64,000 nt of DNA from Marivivens geojensis (GTDB taxonomy: Bacteria; Pseudomonadota; Alphaproteobacteria; Rhodobacterales; Rhodobacteraceae): contig NZ_JALKCU010000001.1 of the NCBI RefSeq assembly GCF_023540835.1, positions 682,001-746,000 on the forward strand. The letters are read 5' to 3'. Positions 43,067 through 51,147 of this stretch are shown here, in pieces. Each line of letters starts with the position of its first letter. Position 1 is the stretch's first letter. The notes under the pieces are model-generated. The model had not been told where the DNA came from, did not search any database, and saw only the letters and a list, made by a program, of their open reading frames with translations. The position numbers and the translations under genes were made by a program.

Positions 43067-43876
43067 TCAGAAGTCCGCAGTGACACCCGGCAGGTTCAGT
43101 GCCTTGATCAGGTCGCGCAATTCCTGACGGGCTGCGAGGTTCGAGATGTTCAACTGCGTTACGCCAATATCCTTGAGATCGAGGAGCGTCAGGCCACGTG
43201 GGAACAATTCGCGGAAGATGACGCGTTCGTTGAACCCAGGGGCCACGCGGAACCCAATCCGACGCGACAGTTTGTTCAGCGCGGATTCCATCTTTTGTTT
43301 GTTGACCATCGCCTGTGCGCCCAAGCGGTTCCGCACCACGACCCAGTCAATCGGCTGGAGGCCTGCCTGAGCACGCAACTGACGCGCGCTCCACACCATT
43401 TCGGAATAGACCGATGGGCCAGTGATATTCTCACCATCGCTGTCGATATGGGCAAGAAGGTCGAAATCAACAAAGCTGTCGTTCAGTGGTGTGATCAGCG
43501 TATCAGCGAGCGAGTGCGCCACTTGGCTTAGGCGGGTGTGCGAACCGGGGCAGTCGATCAGGATGAAATCGCATTCGGGTTCCAACGCGGCTACGGCTGC
43601 GGATAGACGGTGATCGAAAGCGTTCTCACCTGGCTGCAGGTCGGCCTGATCCACCTCAGGAAGGTCGCGGTACACTGGAATTGCGAGGTTCAGACCCTCG
43701 GCGTCCGAATATGTTTTGCGGTTATCCAGATAACGCGCCAGCGACTTCTGCCGCATATCGAGGTCAAGCACACCAATCCGGTGTCCCATCCGCGCCAAAG
43801 CCGTTGCCACATGCATCGACACGGTCGATTTGCCCGCGCCACCTTTTTCGTTACCGACGACGATAATATGCGCCAC
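43067..43876 (-). CDS. mipZ: Division-plane positioning ATPase MipZ
   Basis: A 269-residue ParA-superfamily ATPase that forms gradients from the chromosome origins and inhibits FtsZ near the poles in alphaproteobacteria. The deviant Walker A NEKGGAGKST is at about 9-18; LDLDMRQKSLARYLDNR is the MipZ signature. No parB neighbour is present, which argues against a plain ParA. Upstream of hupT with a 143-base gap; divergent from the helicase gene. Confidence 0.93.
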   Translation of the reverse strand: MAHIIVVGNEKGGAGKSTVSMHVATALARMGHRIGVLDLDMRQKSLARYLDNRKTYSDAEGLNLAIPVYRDLPEVDQADLQPGENAFDHRLSAAVAALEPECDFILIDCPGSHTRLSQVAHSLADTLITPLNDSFVDFDLLAHIDSDGENITGPSVYSEMVWSARQLRAQAGLQPIDWVVVRNRLGAQAMVNKQKMESALNKLSRRIGFRVAPGFNERVIFRELFPRGLTLLDLKDIGVTQLNISNLAARQELRDLIKALNLPGVTADF

Positions 43877-44213
43877 GCCCGATCCCCAGTGCTGTTACTT
43901 GGCCGCACTATATGGCGCGAAACCGCCAAGGAAAAGATGTGCCGCCTGTGATGCCGCAATTACTTAATCCTTGACGTGCAAAGGCTAAGGGTCCATACGC
44001 CGCCCCTGATGACCGTCCCGTCCGCGTGAGACGTGCGCTGAGATGTGCGCAAGACGTCATCAACCTACAGGTTCCCACTTTCACGCAAGGGGCCGCGTAG
44101 ATCCGGCAGTTCGACACCCGGTCGAACGGCGAGCGATCCGCGCAACTCTTGCAGTCTCCGGCGCTGGGCCGGACCAATGCGTTGCCCGTTTGGCTGCGCG
44201 GAACAGGATTTTT
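43877..44213 (+). other. 337-base divergent region between mipZ and the helicase gene
   Basis: GC-rich sequence with short self-complementary stretches such as CCGGC-GCTG-GGCCGG near 44160. Open frames run through it without good start signals and look incidental. It probably holds divergent promoters and a long 5' leader of the RNA helicase, as is common for cold-induced helicases. No RNA gene was recognised. Confidence 0.4.
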
Positions 44214-45551
44214 ATGGACTTCGATATGCTGGGGCTCGCCCCCCGCCTTGTGACTAAACTTGCCGAACTCGGCATCACTGACCCCACCCCGATTCAAGCG
44301 CAGGCCATCCCGCACGCGATGAACGGTCGCGACGTTATGGGCCTTGCGCAAACGGGCACGGGTAAAACCGCTGCTTTCGGTCTGCCGATGCTCGACGCGT
44401 TGATGAAAAACGGTGATAAGCCTTCGCCGAAAACCACACGTGCGCTGATCCTCGCGCCGACCCGTGAGCTTGCTAAACAGATTGCGGATAGCTTGTCGGC
44501 GTTTTCGTCTGGCTCGCACCTTAAGACCGTTCTCGTCGTCGGTGGCGCAGGGATCACGGGCCAAAGCCGTCGCCTAGAAAAGGGTACGTCTATTCTCGTC
44601 GCGACCCCTGGTCGTTTGCTTGACCTGATCGACCGTGGTGCTGTTCGTCTCGATGAGACACAGTTCCTCGTTCTGGACGAGGCCGATCAGATGCTCGACC
44701 TCGGCTTTATCCACGCGCTGCGCAAAATCGCGACGCTGATCCCCAAAGAGCGTCAGACCATGCTGTTCTCGGCGACCATGCCGAAGCAGATGGCTGAATT
44801 GGCCGAAAGCTACTTGTCCAACCCGATCCGCGTTCAGGTGAACCCTCCGGGTCAGGCAGCAGAAAAGATTGATCAGTGCATCCACTTCGTTGCGAAGGCC
44901 GCAAAGACCGATCTGTTGATCGAGCTGCTGGACGCACATCGCGACGAGTTGGCGCTTGTGTTTGGCCGTACCAAACACGGGATGGAGAAACTCTCGCGTG
45001 TTCTCGAAAGCAAAGGCTTTGCTGTCGCTTCGATCCACGGGAACAAATCCCAAGGTCAGCGTGACCGCGCGATCAAGGACTTCAAAGAAGGCAAGGTGCG
45101 CGTGCTCGTGGCAACGGATGTTGCTGCCCGTGGCATCGACATTCCCGGCGTGCGCCACGTTTATAACTACGAATTGCCGAACGTGCCTGACCAATACGTG
45201 CACCGTATTGGCCGGACAGCGCGCGCGGGTGCCGCTGGTTCTGCGGTTGCCTTCTGTGCGCCTGACGAAATGTCGGATCTGCGCGATATTGAGAAGACAC
45301 TCAAAACGACAATCCCAGTCGCTTCGGGTCGTCCGTGGGAGGTTGTCGGCAACGAGCCGAAACGCAAACCCGCTGGCAATGGCCGTGGTGGTCCGCGTCG
45401 CTTTGGCAACAAAGGCAGCGGCGGTGCAGGGAAGCCCAAAGGGGATCGTCCGGCATTTGGCAAACCTTCAGGCGACCGTCCGTCGTTTGCTAAACCGGCA
45501 GGGGGCGGCCAGCGTCGTCGCAAGCCCCAAGGCAATCGCGCCGCAGGATAA
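44214..45551 (+). CDS. DEAD-box ATP-dependent RNA helicase (RhlE-like)
   Basis: A 445-residue RNA helicase with the ordered motifs Q (PTPIQAQAIP), I (AQTGTGKT), Ia (PTRELA), II (LDEAD), III (SAT), and in the second RecA domain VATDVAARGIDIP and HRIGRTARAG. A basic, Gly/Arg/Lys-rich tail from about 370 to the end is likely disordered and binds RNA. The ATG at 44214 has AGGA 6 bases upstream; the frame is open to 44043 but the upstream part is not conserved in kind. A terminator follows. Confidence 0.93.
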   Translation: MDFDMLGLAPRLVTKLAELGITDPTPIQAQAIPHAMNGRDVMGLAQTGTGKTAAFGLPMLDALMKNGDKPSPKTTRALILAPTRELAKQIADSLSAFSSGSHLKTVLVVGGAGITGQSRRLEKGTSILVATPGRLLDLIDRGAVRLDETQFLVLDEADQMLDLGFIHALRKIATLIPKERQTMLFSATMPKQMAELAESYLSNPIRVQVNPPGQAAEKIDQCIHFVAKAAKTDLLIELLDAHRDELALVFGRTKHGMEKLSRVLESKGFAVASIHGNKSQGQRDRAIKDFKEGKVRVLVATDVAARGIDIPGVRHVYNYELPNVPDQYVHRIGRTARAGAAGSAVAFCAPDEMSDLRDIEKTLKTTIPVASGRPWEVVGNEPKRKPAGNGRGGPRRFGNKGSGGAGKPKGDRPAFGKPSGDRPSFAKPAGGGQRRRKPQGNRAAG

Positions 45552-45557
45552 AATGAC

Positions 45558-45585
45558 AAACGCGGGCCTTCGGGTCCGCGTTTTT
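45558..45585 (+). terminator. Rho-independent terminator of the helicase gene
   Basis: AAACGCGGGCC and GGTCCGCGTTT pair (one G-U) around a TTCG tetraloop, followed by further T residues; starts 6 bases after the stop. Confidence 0.85.
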
Positions 45586-45601
45586 CGTTCCACCAACCCC
45601 C

Positions 45602-45635
45602 AAAACAAAAACGCCGCGCAAACTGCGCGGCGTTT
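45602..45635 (-). terminator. Rho-independent terminator of rpmE
   Basis: AAACGCCGCGC (45609-45619) and GCGCGGCGTTT (45625-45635) pair perfectly around a 5-base loop. On the minus strand the stem is followed by TTTGTTTTG. It begins 22 bases after the rpmE stop. Confidence 0.88.
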
Positions 45636-45656
45636 CCGTAAACCGTGGGTTTGGGA

Positions 45657-45878
45657 TTAGAAACCCAGACCAGCGTATTTGTTTTTGAACTTCGATACGC
45701 GACCACCTTGGTCGAGCAGGCGCGACGTACCGCCAGTCCATGCAGGGTGCACGGTCGGGTCGATGTCGAGTGCCATCGTGTCGCCCTCTTTGCCCCAAGT
45801 GGAGCGCATGGTGATAACGGTGCCGTCGGTCATTTTCACTTCGATGAAGTGGTAGTCGGGATGGATGTCTTTTTTCAT
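45657..45878 (-). CDS. rpmE: 50S ribosomal protein L31
   Basis: A 73-residue L31 starting [10 protein letters not shown]. The zinc-binding CxxC of the long C+ form is absent, so it is the C- type of L31. The [18 protein letters not shown] motif is typical. It follows rplS by 11 bases and ends at a strong terminator. Confidence 0.95.
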   Translation of the reverse strand: MKKDIHPDYHFIEVKMTDGTVITMRSTWGKEGDTMALDIDPTVHPAWTGGTSRLLDQGGRVSKFKNKYAGLGF

Positions 45879-45889
45879 AATCCGTCTCC

Positions 45890-46276
45890 TTACGCGTCAG
45901 CGCCGCTGTTGAGCGGTTTGTAGTTGGTGACTTCTGCGATACGTGCGGATTTACCACGACGTGCGCGCAGGTAGTACAGTTTCGAGCGACGGACTTTACC
46001 GCGACGTACAACTTCGATCGAGTCGATGTTGGTCGAGAAGAGCGGGAATACGCGCTCTACGCCTTCGCCGAAGGAAATTTTGCGAACGGTGAACGAGCCA
46101 GCGATGCCCTTGCCGTTTTTACGGCTGATGCAGATGCCTTCGTACATCTGAACACGGGTGCGGGTGCCTTCGGTCACTTTGTAGCCTACGCGAACGGTGT
46201 CGCCGGCTTTGAAGTCGGGAATGGTTTTCCCGAGGGAGGCGATTTGTTCCGCCTCGAGCTGTGCGATCAGATCCAT
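45890..46276 (-). CDS. rplS: 50S ribosomal protein L19
   Basis: A 128-residue L19, located at the 30S-50S interface. [17 protein letters not shown] and [22 protein letters not shown] are the family core. Normally it is the last gene of a trmD-rplS transcript; here 703 bases separate it from trmD and the gap carries a plus-strand transcription unit, so it likely has its own promoter. Confidence 0.97.
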   Translation of the reverse strand: MDLIAQLEAEQIASLGKTIPDFKAGDTVRVGYKVTEGTRTRVQMYEGICISRKNGKGIAGSFTVRKISFGEGVERVFPLFSTNIDSIEVVRRGKVRRSKLYYLRARRGKSARIAEVTNYKPLNSGADA

Positions 46277-46540
46277 CTGACCTTCTCCTATGATGCTTGT
46301 GGTGGTCCCACAAAGTTAATGCGTCCTCAGAGCTCTTGGTCTTCTTTCGGGTCCGCCGCAGCGCCCGCCAGAGTTCAGGTCGACTTTACTTATTCACCGA
46401 TGCTGCGAGCCGTGGTGGCTGCCGAAGAAAACGCGCCAAAGCAATAGCAACACGGGCCTATGGAATCGCAAGGACCCCTAGACAGGGCGCGTATAGGGGA
46501 TTGGGGGGTGTTGGGCAATAGCTTGATCGGAAAACACTTT

Positions 46541-46657
46541 ATGGTGGAAATATATGGAGTGAAATTCTTGAAGTTGTTTTCCGCTGTGCCTAAATTGCTA
46601 TTAGGGATTGGGAAAGCGGTGCTTTCATTCGCGATGCGAACCATGACCAGCGCTTAG
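46541..46657 (+). CDS. Possible 38-residue cationic amphipathic peptide
   Basis: Open frame from the ATG at 46541, with GGAAAA 8 bases upstream, to TAG at 46655-46657. The product (KFLKLFSAVPKLL is its core) is hydrophobic and basic, with lysines spaced as in a membrane-active helix. It lies in the trmD-rplS gap on the same strand as the 31-residue peptide gene. It may be chance; the evidence is composition and position. Confidence 0.3.
   Translation: MVEIYGVKFLKLFSAVPKLLLGIGKAVLSFAMRTMTSA
46568..46596 (+). promoter_or_regulatory. Candidate promoter of the trmD-rplS gap transcript
   Basis: TTGAAG (46568-46573), a 17-base spacer and TAAATT (46591-46596) would start a transcript near 46603. 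An alternative -10 is TATAAAT at 46797-46803, which would start the RNA at the GAGCGAA hairpin. Confidence 0.35.
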
Positions 46658-46703
46658 CGGCGCTATGTGGCCTCTTAGCAGGAGGCTGCTAAGGCAGAGG
46701 ATC

Positions 46704-46838
46704 TCGGAGCGTACTTTTTGACCATCTCCAGCTCCGATGTCGACCGACTGCCCGAGTGGCCATAAAGGCAGTCAAACCGCCGTCAATGGGGCGGGATATA
46801 AATACTGAGCGAAATTTAATTCGCTCGACCGGTCGAGC
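46704..46838 (+). ncRNA. Run of five stem-loops upstream of a micro-ORF; possible structured RNA
   Basis: Five perfect stems follow one another: TCGGAGC/GCTCCGA (46704-46710 with 46731-46737), GACTGCC/GGCAGTC (46746-46752 with 46767-46773), CCGCC/GGCGG (46777-46781 with 46790-46794), GAGCGAA/TTCGCTC (46807-46813 with 46820-46826) and the 16-bp palindrome GCTCGACCGGTCGAGC (46823-46838). The last two share four bases, so they compete. Such density is unusual next to the flanking gap sequence. No known RNA family was recognised. Confidence 0.45.
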
Positions 46839-46856
46839 AACGCTAGGAAAAATCCA

Positions 46857-46952
46857 ATGCGTTACTTGCATCGTTTGAAAGGGTGGATGACATATCGCAA
46901 CGTGCTTGCGACTTTGATATTCATTCTGAAACTTATTGAATATTTTCAATGA
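46857..46952 (+). CDS. 31-residue single-helix membrane peptide (micro-ORF)
   Basis: ATG at 46857 with AGGA 9 bases upstream, 31 codons, TGA at 46950-46952, and a terminator hairpin 6 bases later. The product begins with a basic, aromatic segment (MRYLHRLKGWMTYR) and continues as a hydrophobic helix (VLATLIFILKLIEYF). This is the design of small regulatory membrane peptides and of type I toxins. A ribosome site, stop and own terminator together support a real gene; no homologue is known to me. Confidence 0.55.
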   Translation: MRYLHRLKGWMTYRNVLATLIFILKLIEYFQ

Positions 46953-46958
46953 GTTCGG

Positions 46959-46980
46959 GGGCGGCTTAGGCCGCCCTTTT
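46959..46980 (+). terminator. Rho-independent terminator of the gap transcript
   Basis: GGGCGGC (46959-46965) and GCCGCCC (46970-46976) with a 4-base loop, followed by TTTT on the plus strand. The minus-strand side has no U run, so it serves the plus-strand unit and not trmD, whose stop it touches. Confidence 0.8.
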
Positions 46981-47774
46981 CAATCTTGATACTTCTCCCA
47001 CATATCCGGCCTTCTCTCCTTCGTAAGTTCCTCGGCCTGTTCTTTCCGCCACTTCTCTATATTCGCGTGGTGGCCGGACATGAGGACTTCGGGGATTTCG
47101 CGGCCGCGCCATTCGGCGGGGCGGGTGTATTGAGGGTGTTCCAACAGGCCGTTGGAGTGGCTTTCGTCCACCACGCTTTCGGCGTTCCCCAGCACCCCAG
47201 GCAGCAGGCGAACGGTGGCGTCGAGCATGGCTTGGGCGGCGAGTTCACCGCCCGTTAGGACGAAATCGCCGAGGGATACTTCTTGGATGTTGTAAGCGTC
47301 GATCACGCGCTGGTCGATGCCCTCAAAGCGGCCACAGATCATGGTGATCCCGTCATAAGACGCCCAGTCCCGCGCCATCGCCTGATCGAACCGTTTCCCA
47401 CGCGGGGACAGGTAGACGAGCGGCATACGGCCACGGGCATTGCGGCCCGCTTCTTGGATCGCGGGGTCGAGGACATCAGCGCGGATCACCATGCCAGCGC
47501 CGCCGCCCGCAGGGGTGTCGTCGACGTTCTTGTGTTTGCCGATCCCGTAGTCACGCAGGTTGATCGTCCGCAGCGCCCAGAGGTTTTCCCGCAGCGCCTT
47601 GCCTGTCAGACTATCGCCGAGCACCCCCGGAAAGGCATCGGGCATCAGCGTGATGATCTGCGCGGTCCATGTCCCCACCCACTCCGGCTGTTCGGTCAGC
47701 AGGTCGGTCGGTTTCAGGGTCGGGCGCATCACCTTGCGGCCAATGCTGCGGGGGGTATCGGGTGTATCAGTCAT
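46980..47774 (-). CDS. trmD: tRNA (guanine37-N1)-methyltransferase
   Basis: A 264-residue SPOUT-class enzyme that methylates G37 of tRNAs reading CNN codons to prevent frameshifts. The trefoil-knot motifs LSPRGKRFDQ, CGRFEGIDQRV and SLGDFVLTGGELAA are intact. The N terminus is about 25 residues longer than the E. coli protein; an in-frame ATG at codon 16 is an alternative start. It belongs to the rpsP-rimM-trmD-rplS region, interrupted here by a sulfotransferase-like gene. Confidence 0.96.
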   Translation of the reverse strand: MTDTPDTPRSIGRKVMRPTLKPTDLLTEQPEWVGTWTAQIITLMPDAFPGVLGDSLTGKALRENLWALRTINLRDYGIGKHKNVDDTPAGGGAGMVIRADVLDPAIQEAGRNARGRMPLVYLSPRGKRFDQAMARDWASYDGITMICGRFEGIDQRVIDAYNIQEVSLGDFVLTGGELAAQAMLDATVRLLPGVLGNAESVVDESHSNGLLEHPQYTRPAEWRGREIPEVLMSGHHANIEKWRKEQAEELTKERRPDMWEKYQD

Positions 47775-47783
47775 GCGGCTGTC

Positions 47784-48599
47784 TTAGGGCAATTGGGTGG
47801 GATTGGGAACGTCCCCTTTGCGCCACCCGCCCAAGTTCGACTGTTTGGCGAGCCGCTCTTTGGCATCGATCAGCGCGGCGTCGGTGAGGTCAGACCGGTT
47901 GAGCGTCAGGAACTCGCGCCACAGGGTATCGGACGGCCCTTCGTTGCCTTTGCCCACGGGGGTAAAGCCGTCGGTGGGGATGCCGAACAGATCTAGGAGC
48001 GCACCACCGGGGCCGAGGGGATGGAGTGATGAGGTCTCCAACGGCAGCGATTGCGTCGGACCGCATTGGGTCGCGATGGCCGAAATGATCGGACCAAAGT
48101 CGGCGGCCTTTGCATATTTCGTGGCAAAAGCATCGGGGGCGAGCGTTAGGCGCTGGCCTTTGAGGTGGTGGCGGTAGGCAGAATACAGCCACGGTTCAGC
48201 ATCGCGCGTGGTCACGACGATCTCCGCCTCGGCGTCAAAACGATCACGGAGGTAGCCGACGATATAGGTTAGGATGACAGGGGCGGCCTGATAGGTTTTT
48301 ACCTTAGGCCAACCAGGGAGGTGCCCACAGAGCGCCTCGCACGAAATCAGAATATCGCGGGTATCGTCGGGCGTGTCGGCAAAGACCTCATCAAGGCGGT
48401 CTGCCAGATCGATCAAGGTCAGAGGATTGCCGCTGCGCGAATAGCTATGGGTCAGTTGGGTGACAGGCTTGAGGTGGCGGAGCATGAATAGATGAACATG
48501 CGGCGCCAGCTTTTCGCGATTGGTCCAAAAGAAATGCTGGATAGAGCTGGTGCCAGTCTTGTGAAAGCCCGGGTGCAGCAAAATCCGACGTTTAGGCAT
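47784..48599 (-). CDS. Sulfotransferase-like protein
   Basis: A 271-residue cytoplasmic protein with the N-terminal phosphosulfate-binding loop GFHKTGTSS (residues 11-19), the 5'-PSB motif of PAPS-dependent sulfotransferases, and a later VTTRDAEPWLYSAYRHHL segment suited to the 3' phosphate site. Acceptor unknown; exopolysaccharide or lipid is typical. It overlaps the end of rimM by 8 bases, so it has entered the rimM-trmD transcript. Confidence 0.75.
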   Translation of the reverse strand: MPKRRILLHPGFHKTGTSSIQHFFWTNREKLAPHVHLFMLRHLKPVTQLTHSYSRSGNPLTLIDLADRLDEVFADTPDDTRDILISCEALCGHLPGWPKVKTYQAAPVILTYIVGYLRDRFDAEAEIVVTTRDAEPWLYSAYRHHLKGQRLTLAPDAFATKYAKAADFGPIISAIATQCGPTQSLPLETSSLHPLGPGGALLDLFGIPTDGFTPVGKGNEGPSDTLWREFLTLNRSDLTDAALIDAKERLAKQSNLGGWRKGDVPNPTQLP

Positions 48600-49107
48600 C
48601 GGGGAAGAGTCCTTCGGGTGGGTCAGCGACGATGCGACCCGCGGCGATGTCGACGGTGGGTACGGCGGCTTTGGTAAACGGCAGAAGGACCGTGTCGCGG
48701 TAGCCCATCTTCGTCACTTCCAAGAGGTCCGTCGCACCGTGGTTCACGACCGTTTTCACAGTGCCAAGGTCATTCCCGCCCGTGTCAAAGACCGAAAGGC
48801 CGATCAGGTCGGTGTAGTAGAATTCATCATCCGGAAGGTCGGGCATGACATCGCGCGATGCGAACAGTTCAGTGCCTTTGAGCGCATCCGCGTCTTCTTT
48901 GGTGACGATGCCGTCCATATGGGCGGTGAGGCCGTTATTTGTGATGCCCGTCAGGACAACAACAGGGAAGCTACGACCATCCGCAGTATAAAGGGGCGTG
49001 TAGTCGGCGATGGCTTCGGGGTCAGAGCAATATGACTTCAGGCGCACTTCACCACGGACGCCAAAGGCACCTGCGATAGAACCTACGACAACGCGATCTT
49101 CGGGCAT
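48592..49107 (-). CDS. rimM: 16S rRNA processing protein RimM
   Basis: A 171-residue ribosome assembly factor that binds S19 during maturation of the 30S head. The start GSIAGAFGVRGEVRLK is the family signature, and the C-terminal PRC-barrel (YYTDLIGLSVF) is complete. Neighbouring bluB starts 10 bases upstream of the rimM ATG side; rimM is coupled to the sulfotransferase-like gene by overlap. Confidence 0.95.
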   Translation of the reverse strand: MPEDRVVVGSIAGAFGVRGEVRLKSYCSDPEAIADYTPLYTADGRSFPVVVLTGITNNGLTAHMDGIVTKEDADALKGTELFASRDVMPDLPDDEFYYTDLIGLSVFDTGGNDLGTVKTVVNHGATDLLEVTKMGYRDTVLLPFTKAAVPTVDIAAGRIVADPPEGLFPDA

Positions 49108-49117
49108 GTCGATCCTC

Positions 49118-49747
49118 TTACCTTACAAGCATATCAGGGAGAGCTTGCCGTTGTTCCCAACCAGCGCGCTCGAGTTCTGGAGTTTCATGTTCTTCTTCGG
49201 GATAGCCGATACAGAAATAGCCGATCAATTTCCAGTCGTCCGGAACATCAAGGTCACGTGCCAAACGGTCAGGATCAAGGATGGAGATCCACCCCATGCC
49301 GACCCCATGCGCTTTGAGCATGAGCCAGAACTGCATAACGGCTGACACGCAGGAATAGGCCTTCATTTCTGGCATAGTGCCCGCGCCGAGGCCCTTGCCT
49401 TTGGTCGTGCCAGCGTCGCACCAAACGGACATCTGAACGGGGGACAAATCCATGCCAGACAGCTTTAGCCCCGAATAGATTTTGGCGTCGTCACCGCTGT
49501 AGCCCGCGAGAGCATCGGCGTTCGCCTCAAGGAAGTTCTCACGCGCGGCGGCACGGCCCTCTGCGCTGTTCACCATAACAATCCGCCATGGTTCCGACAG
49601 GCCCACAGAAGGGGCGAGCGAAAAACTACGCAGGCAACGGTCAACGATTTCGGGATCAATAGCGTCAGGTTTGAACCGACGGACATCGCGGCGCATGCGG
49701 ATCAGTGACCAGAGATCACTTTGAAAGTCGGGTGAGAACCCAGTCAT
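49118..49747 (-). CDS. bluB: 5,6-dimethylbenzimidazole synthase
   Basis: A 209-residue nitroreductase-fold flavoprotein that breaks FMNH2 to form the lower ligand of vitamin B12. Motifs RMRRDVRRF, PSVGLSEPWRIV and GVGMGWISILDPD match BluB and separate it from ordinary nitroreductases. It lies between rpsP and rimM, outside any cobalamin cluster in this window. Confidence 0.88.
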   Translation of the reverse strand: MTGFSPDFQSDLWSLIRMRRDVRRFKPDAIDPEIVDRCLRSFSLAPSVGLSEPWRIVMVNSAEGRAAARENFLEANADALAGYSGDDAKIYSGLKLSGMDLSPVQMSVWCDAGTTKGKGLGAGTMPEMKAYSCVSAVMQFWLMLKAHGVGMGWISILDPDRLARDLDVPDDWKLIGYFCIGYPEEEHETPELERAGWEQRQALPDMLVR

Positions 49748-49826
49748 GCGCGATGGCTCCTTTGTGCGGCATTGCCCGTCGTTATGCTGGCAAGGTCAGA
49801 CAAAATAGCCCCAAAGACAAGGGGGA

Positions 49827-49852
49827 CTGCTCGGCCCCGAAAGGCCGAGCAG
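49827..49852 (-). terminator. Hairpin after rpsP
   Basis: CTGCTCGGCC and GGCCGAGCAG are perfect 10-bp arms with a 6-base loop, starting 8 bases after the rpsP stop. The minus-strand side continues TCCCCCTTG, so the U run is poor and read-through into bluB is possible. Confidence 0.65.
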
Positions 49853-49860
49853 AACGATTA

Positions 49861-50235
49861 TTATTCTTCAGCAGCTTCTTCTGCCGGTGCAGCAGCTTCG
49901 GCAGCTTTTGCAGCTTTAGCAGCAGCGCGCTCTTGAGCAGCTTTACCCGGAACAGCTTTGTTCGGGTTGTTGCGGACTTTTTTAGCAACGAGGCCAGCAG
50001 CTTCGAGGAAACGTGCAACACGGTCGGTCGGCTGTGCGCCCTGAGCGAGCCAGAACTGAACGCGCTCTACGTTCAGTTTTACGCGGTCTTCGCTGTCTTT
50101 AGCGAGAAGCGGGTTGTAGGTGCCCAGTTTCTCTTTGAAGCGACCGTCACGCGGCATGCGCGAGTCAGCAGCAACGATTGCGTAGTGAGGGCGTTTTTTC
50201 GAACCACCGCGAGCGAGACGGATTTTCATAGCCAT
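49861..50235 (-). CDS. rpsP: 30S ribosomal protein S16
   Basis: A 124-residue S16 ([16 protein letters not shown] core), longer than E. coli S16 because of an Ala/Glu/Lys-rich C-terminal tail (about 90-124) as usual in alphaproteobacteria. GGAG lies 8 bases before the ATG at 50235. It follows the chorismate mutase gene by 39 bases. Confidence 0.97.
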   Translation of the reverse strand: MAMKIRLARGGSKKRPHYAIVAADSRMPRDGRFKEKLGTYNPLLAKDSEDRVKLNVERVQFWLAQGAQPTDRVARFLEAAGLVAKKVRNNPNKAVPGKAAQERAAAKAAKAAEAAAPAEEAAEE

Positions 50236-50274
50236 GGGTTGATCTCCTTGAATGGCGTGGTGACGGGCGGGCCG

Positions 50275-50571
50275 TCAGGATTGGTGTTGTTTGTGGTGTT
50301 GAATCACTTCCTGAATAACGAAATTCAGGAATTTCTTGGCGAACTCAGGATCCAGATCGGCCTGTTCCGCAAGGTCGGTCAACCGTTTGATCTGTGCTTC
50401 TTCGCGCACGGGATCAGACGGAGGAAGTTCGTTTTCTGCTTTCAGCTTCCCAACGGCTTGGGTGTGCTTGAAGCGTTCGGCCAGCGTAAAGACGAGGATC
50501 GCGTCCAGCCGATCGATGGACTCGCGGTGGCCTTTGAGGATCGCTGCTGCTTTTTGAACGGCGTCGGTCAT
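50275..50571 (-). CDS. Chorismate mutase, AroQ class
   Basis: A 98-residue all-helical enzyme converting chorismate to prephenate for phenylalanine and tyrosine synthesis. The three-helix layout with R16 (GHRESIDRLDAIL), K in VGKLKAEN and the acidic/glutamine residues of the third helix (FVIQEVIQHH) fits AroQ. No fused prephenate dehydratase. It follows the GNAT pair by 9 bases. Confidence 0.85.
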   Translation of the reverse strand: MTDAVQKAAAILKGHRESIDRLDAILVFTLAERFKHTQAVGKLKAENELPPSDPVREEAQIKRLTDLAEQADLDPEFAKKFLNFVIQEVIQHHKQHQS

Positions 50572-50580
50572 TCTGTCCTC

Positions 50581-51147
50581 TTACGCTGGAATATCGGGCG
50601 AATAGCGGTAGGTGATGCAGCCGCCGAAATCAGCGGCCTCGTCACGCACCGCGCCCAGCTTTTCAGCCAGACGGATCGCACGGGTGTTGTCGGGGTGGAT
50701 GTAGCTCACCAATGTCGGCCAGCTCAGCGCGTTAAACGCGTTGTTGCGGGCAGAGCGGGCGGCTTCATAGGCGTAACCTTCGCCCTCGTAGTCTTCGAGG
50801 AAGAGGAAACCAACTTCGGGTTCGGGGTCGCCGAATTCATGGTCGAGCATTACAAAGCCCAAGGTCACGAAATCGCTGTTACGCTCAACGGTCCAGAGGC
50901 CCGCACCACGCAGAACCCAACCTGCGATCAACTGGTTGAAATCGAGCCACGCTTGGTCGCGGTCCATCGGGCCATCAACGAATTTGCCGCGCTCGGTGCA
51001 GACGATTTTCGCGTAGTCCTCAAAATCGGTGATACGCGGTGCGCGCAGGGTCACACGATCGAGGATGATACGGGGCAGGGCGCCGCGAATACGGTCGGTT
51101 GCAACGGCTGCTTGGCCTTCAGGAGCGTTTTCCCATGCACGTGTCAT
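50581..51147 (-). CDS. GNAT family N-acetyltransferase (first of a tandem pair)
   Basis: A 188-residue RimJ/RimL-like acetyltransferase. The acetyl-CoA loop YEGEGYAYEAARSA and the strand/helix around YIHPDNTRAIRLAEKLGA are typical. The ATG at 51147 overlaps the stop of the upstream paralogue by ATGA. Acceptor substrate unknown; ribosomal protein N termini or small molecules are options. Confidence 0.85.
   Translation of the reverse strand: MTRAWENAPEGQAAVATDRIRGALPRIILDRVTLRAPRITDFEDYAKIVCTERGKFVDGPMDRDQAWLDFNQLIAGWVLRGAGLWTVERNSDFVTLGFVMLDHEFGDPEPEVGFLFLEDYEGEGYAYEAARSARNNAFNALSWPTLVSYIHPDNTRAIRLAEKLGAVRDEAADFGGCITYRYSPDIPA

Noticed and set aside
46746-46800. tRNA-Leu/Ser-like look of the CCCGAGTGG segment
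   Set aside because: The flanking stems pair with each other as simple hairpins; there is no T-loop (GTTCRA), anticodon arm or acceptor stem in the right places.
46390-46949. Minus-strand frames of 84 and 86 residues in the trmD-rplS gap
   Set aside because: No ribosome sites, no helices or motifs, and they run antisense to a better supported plus-strand unit.
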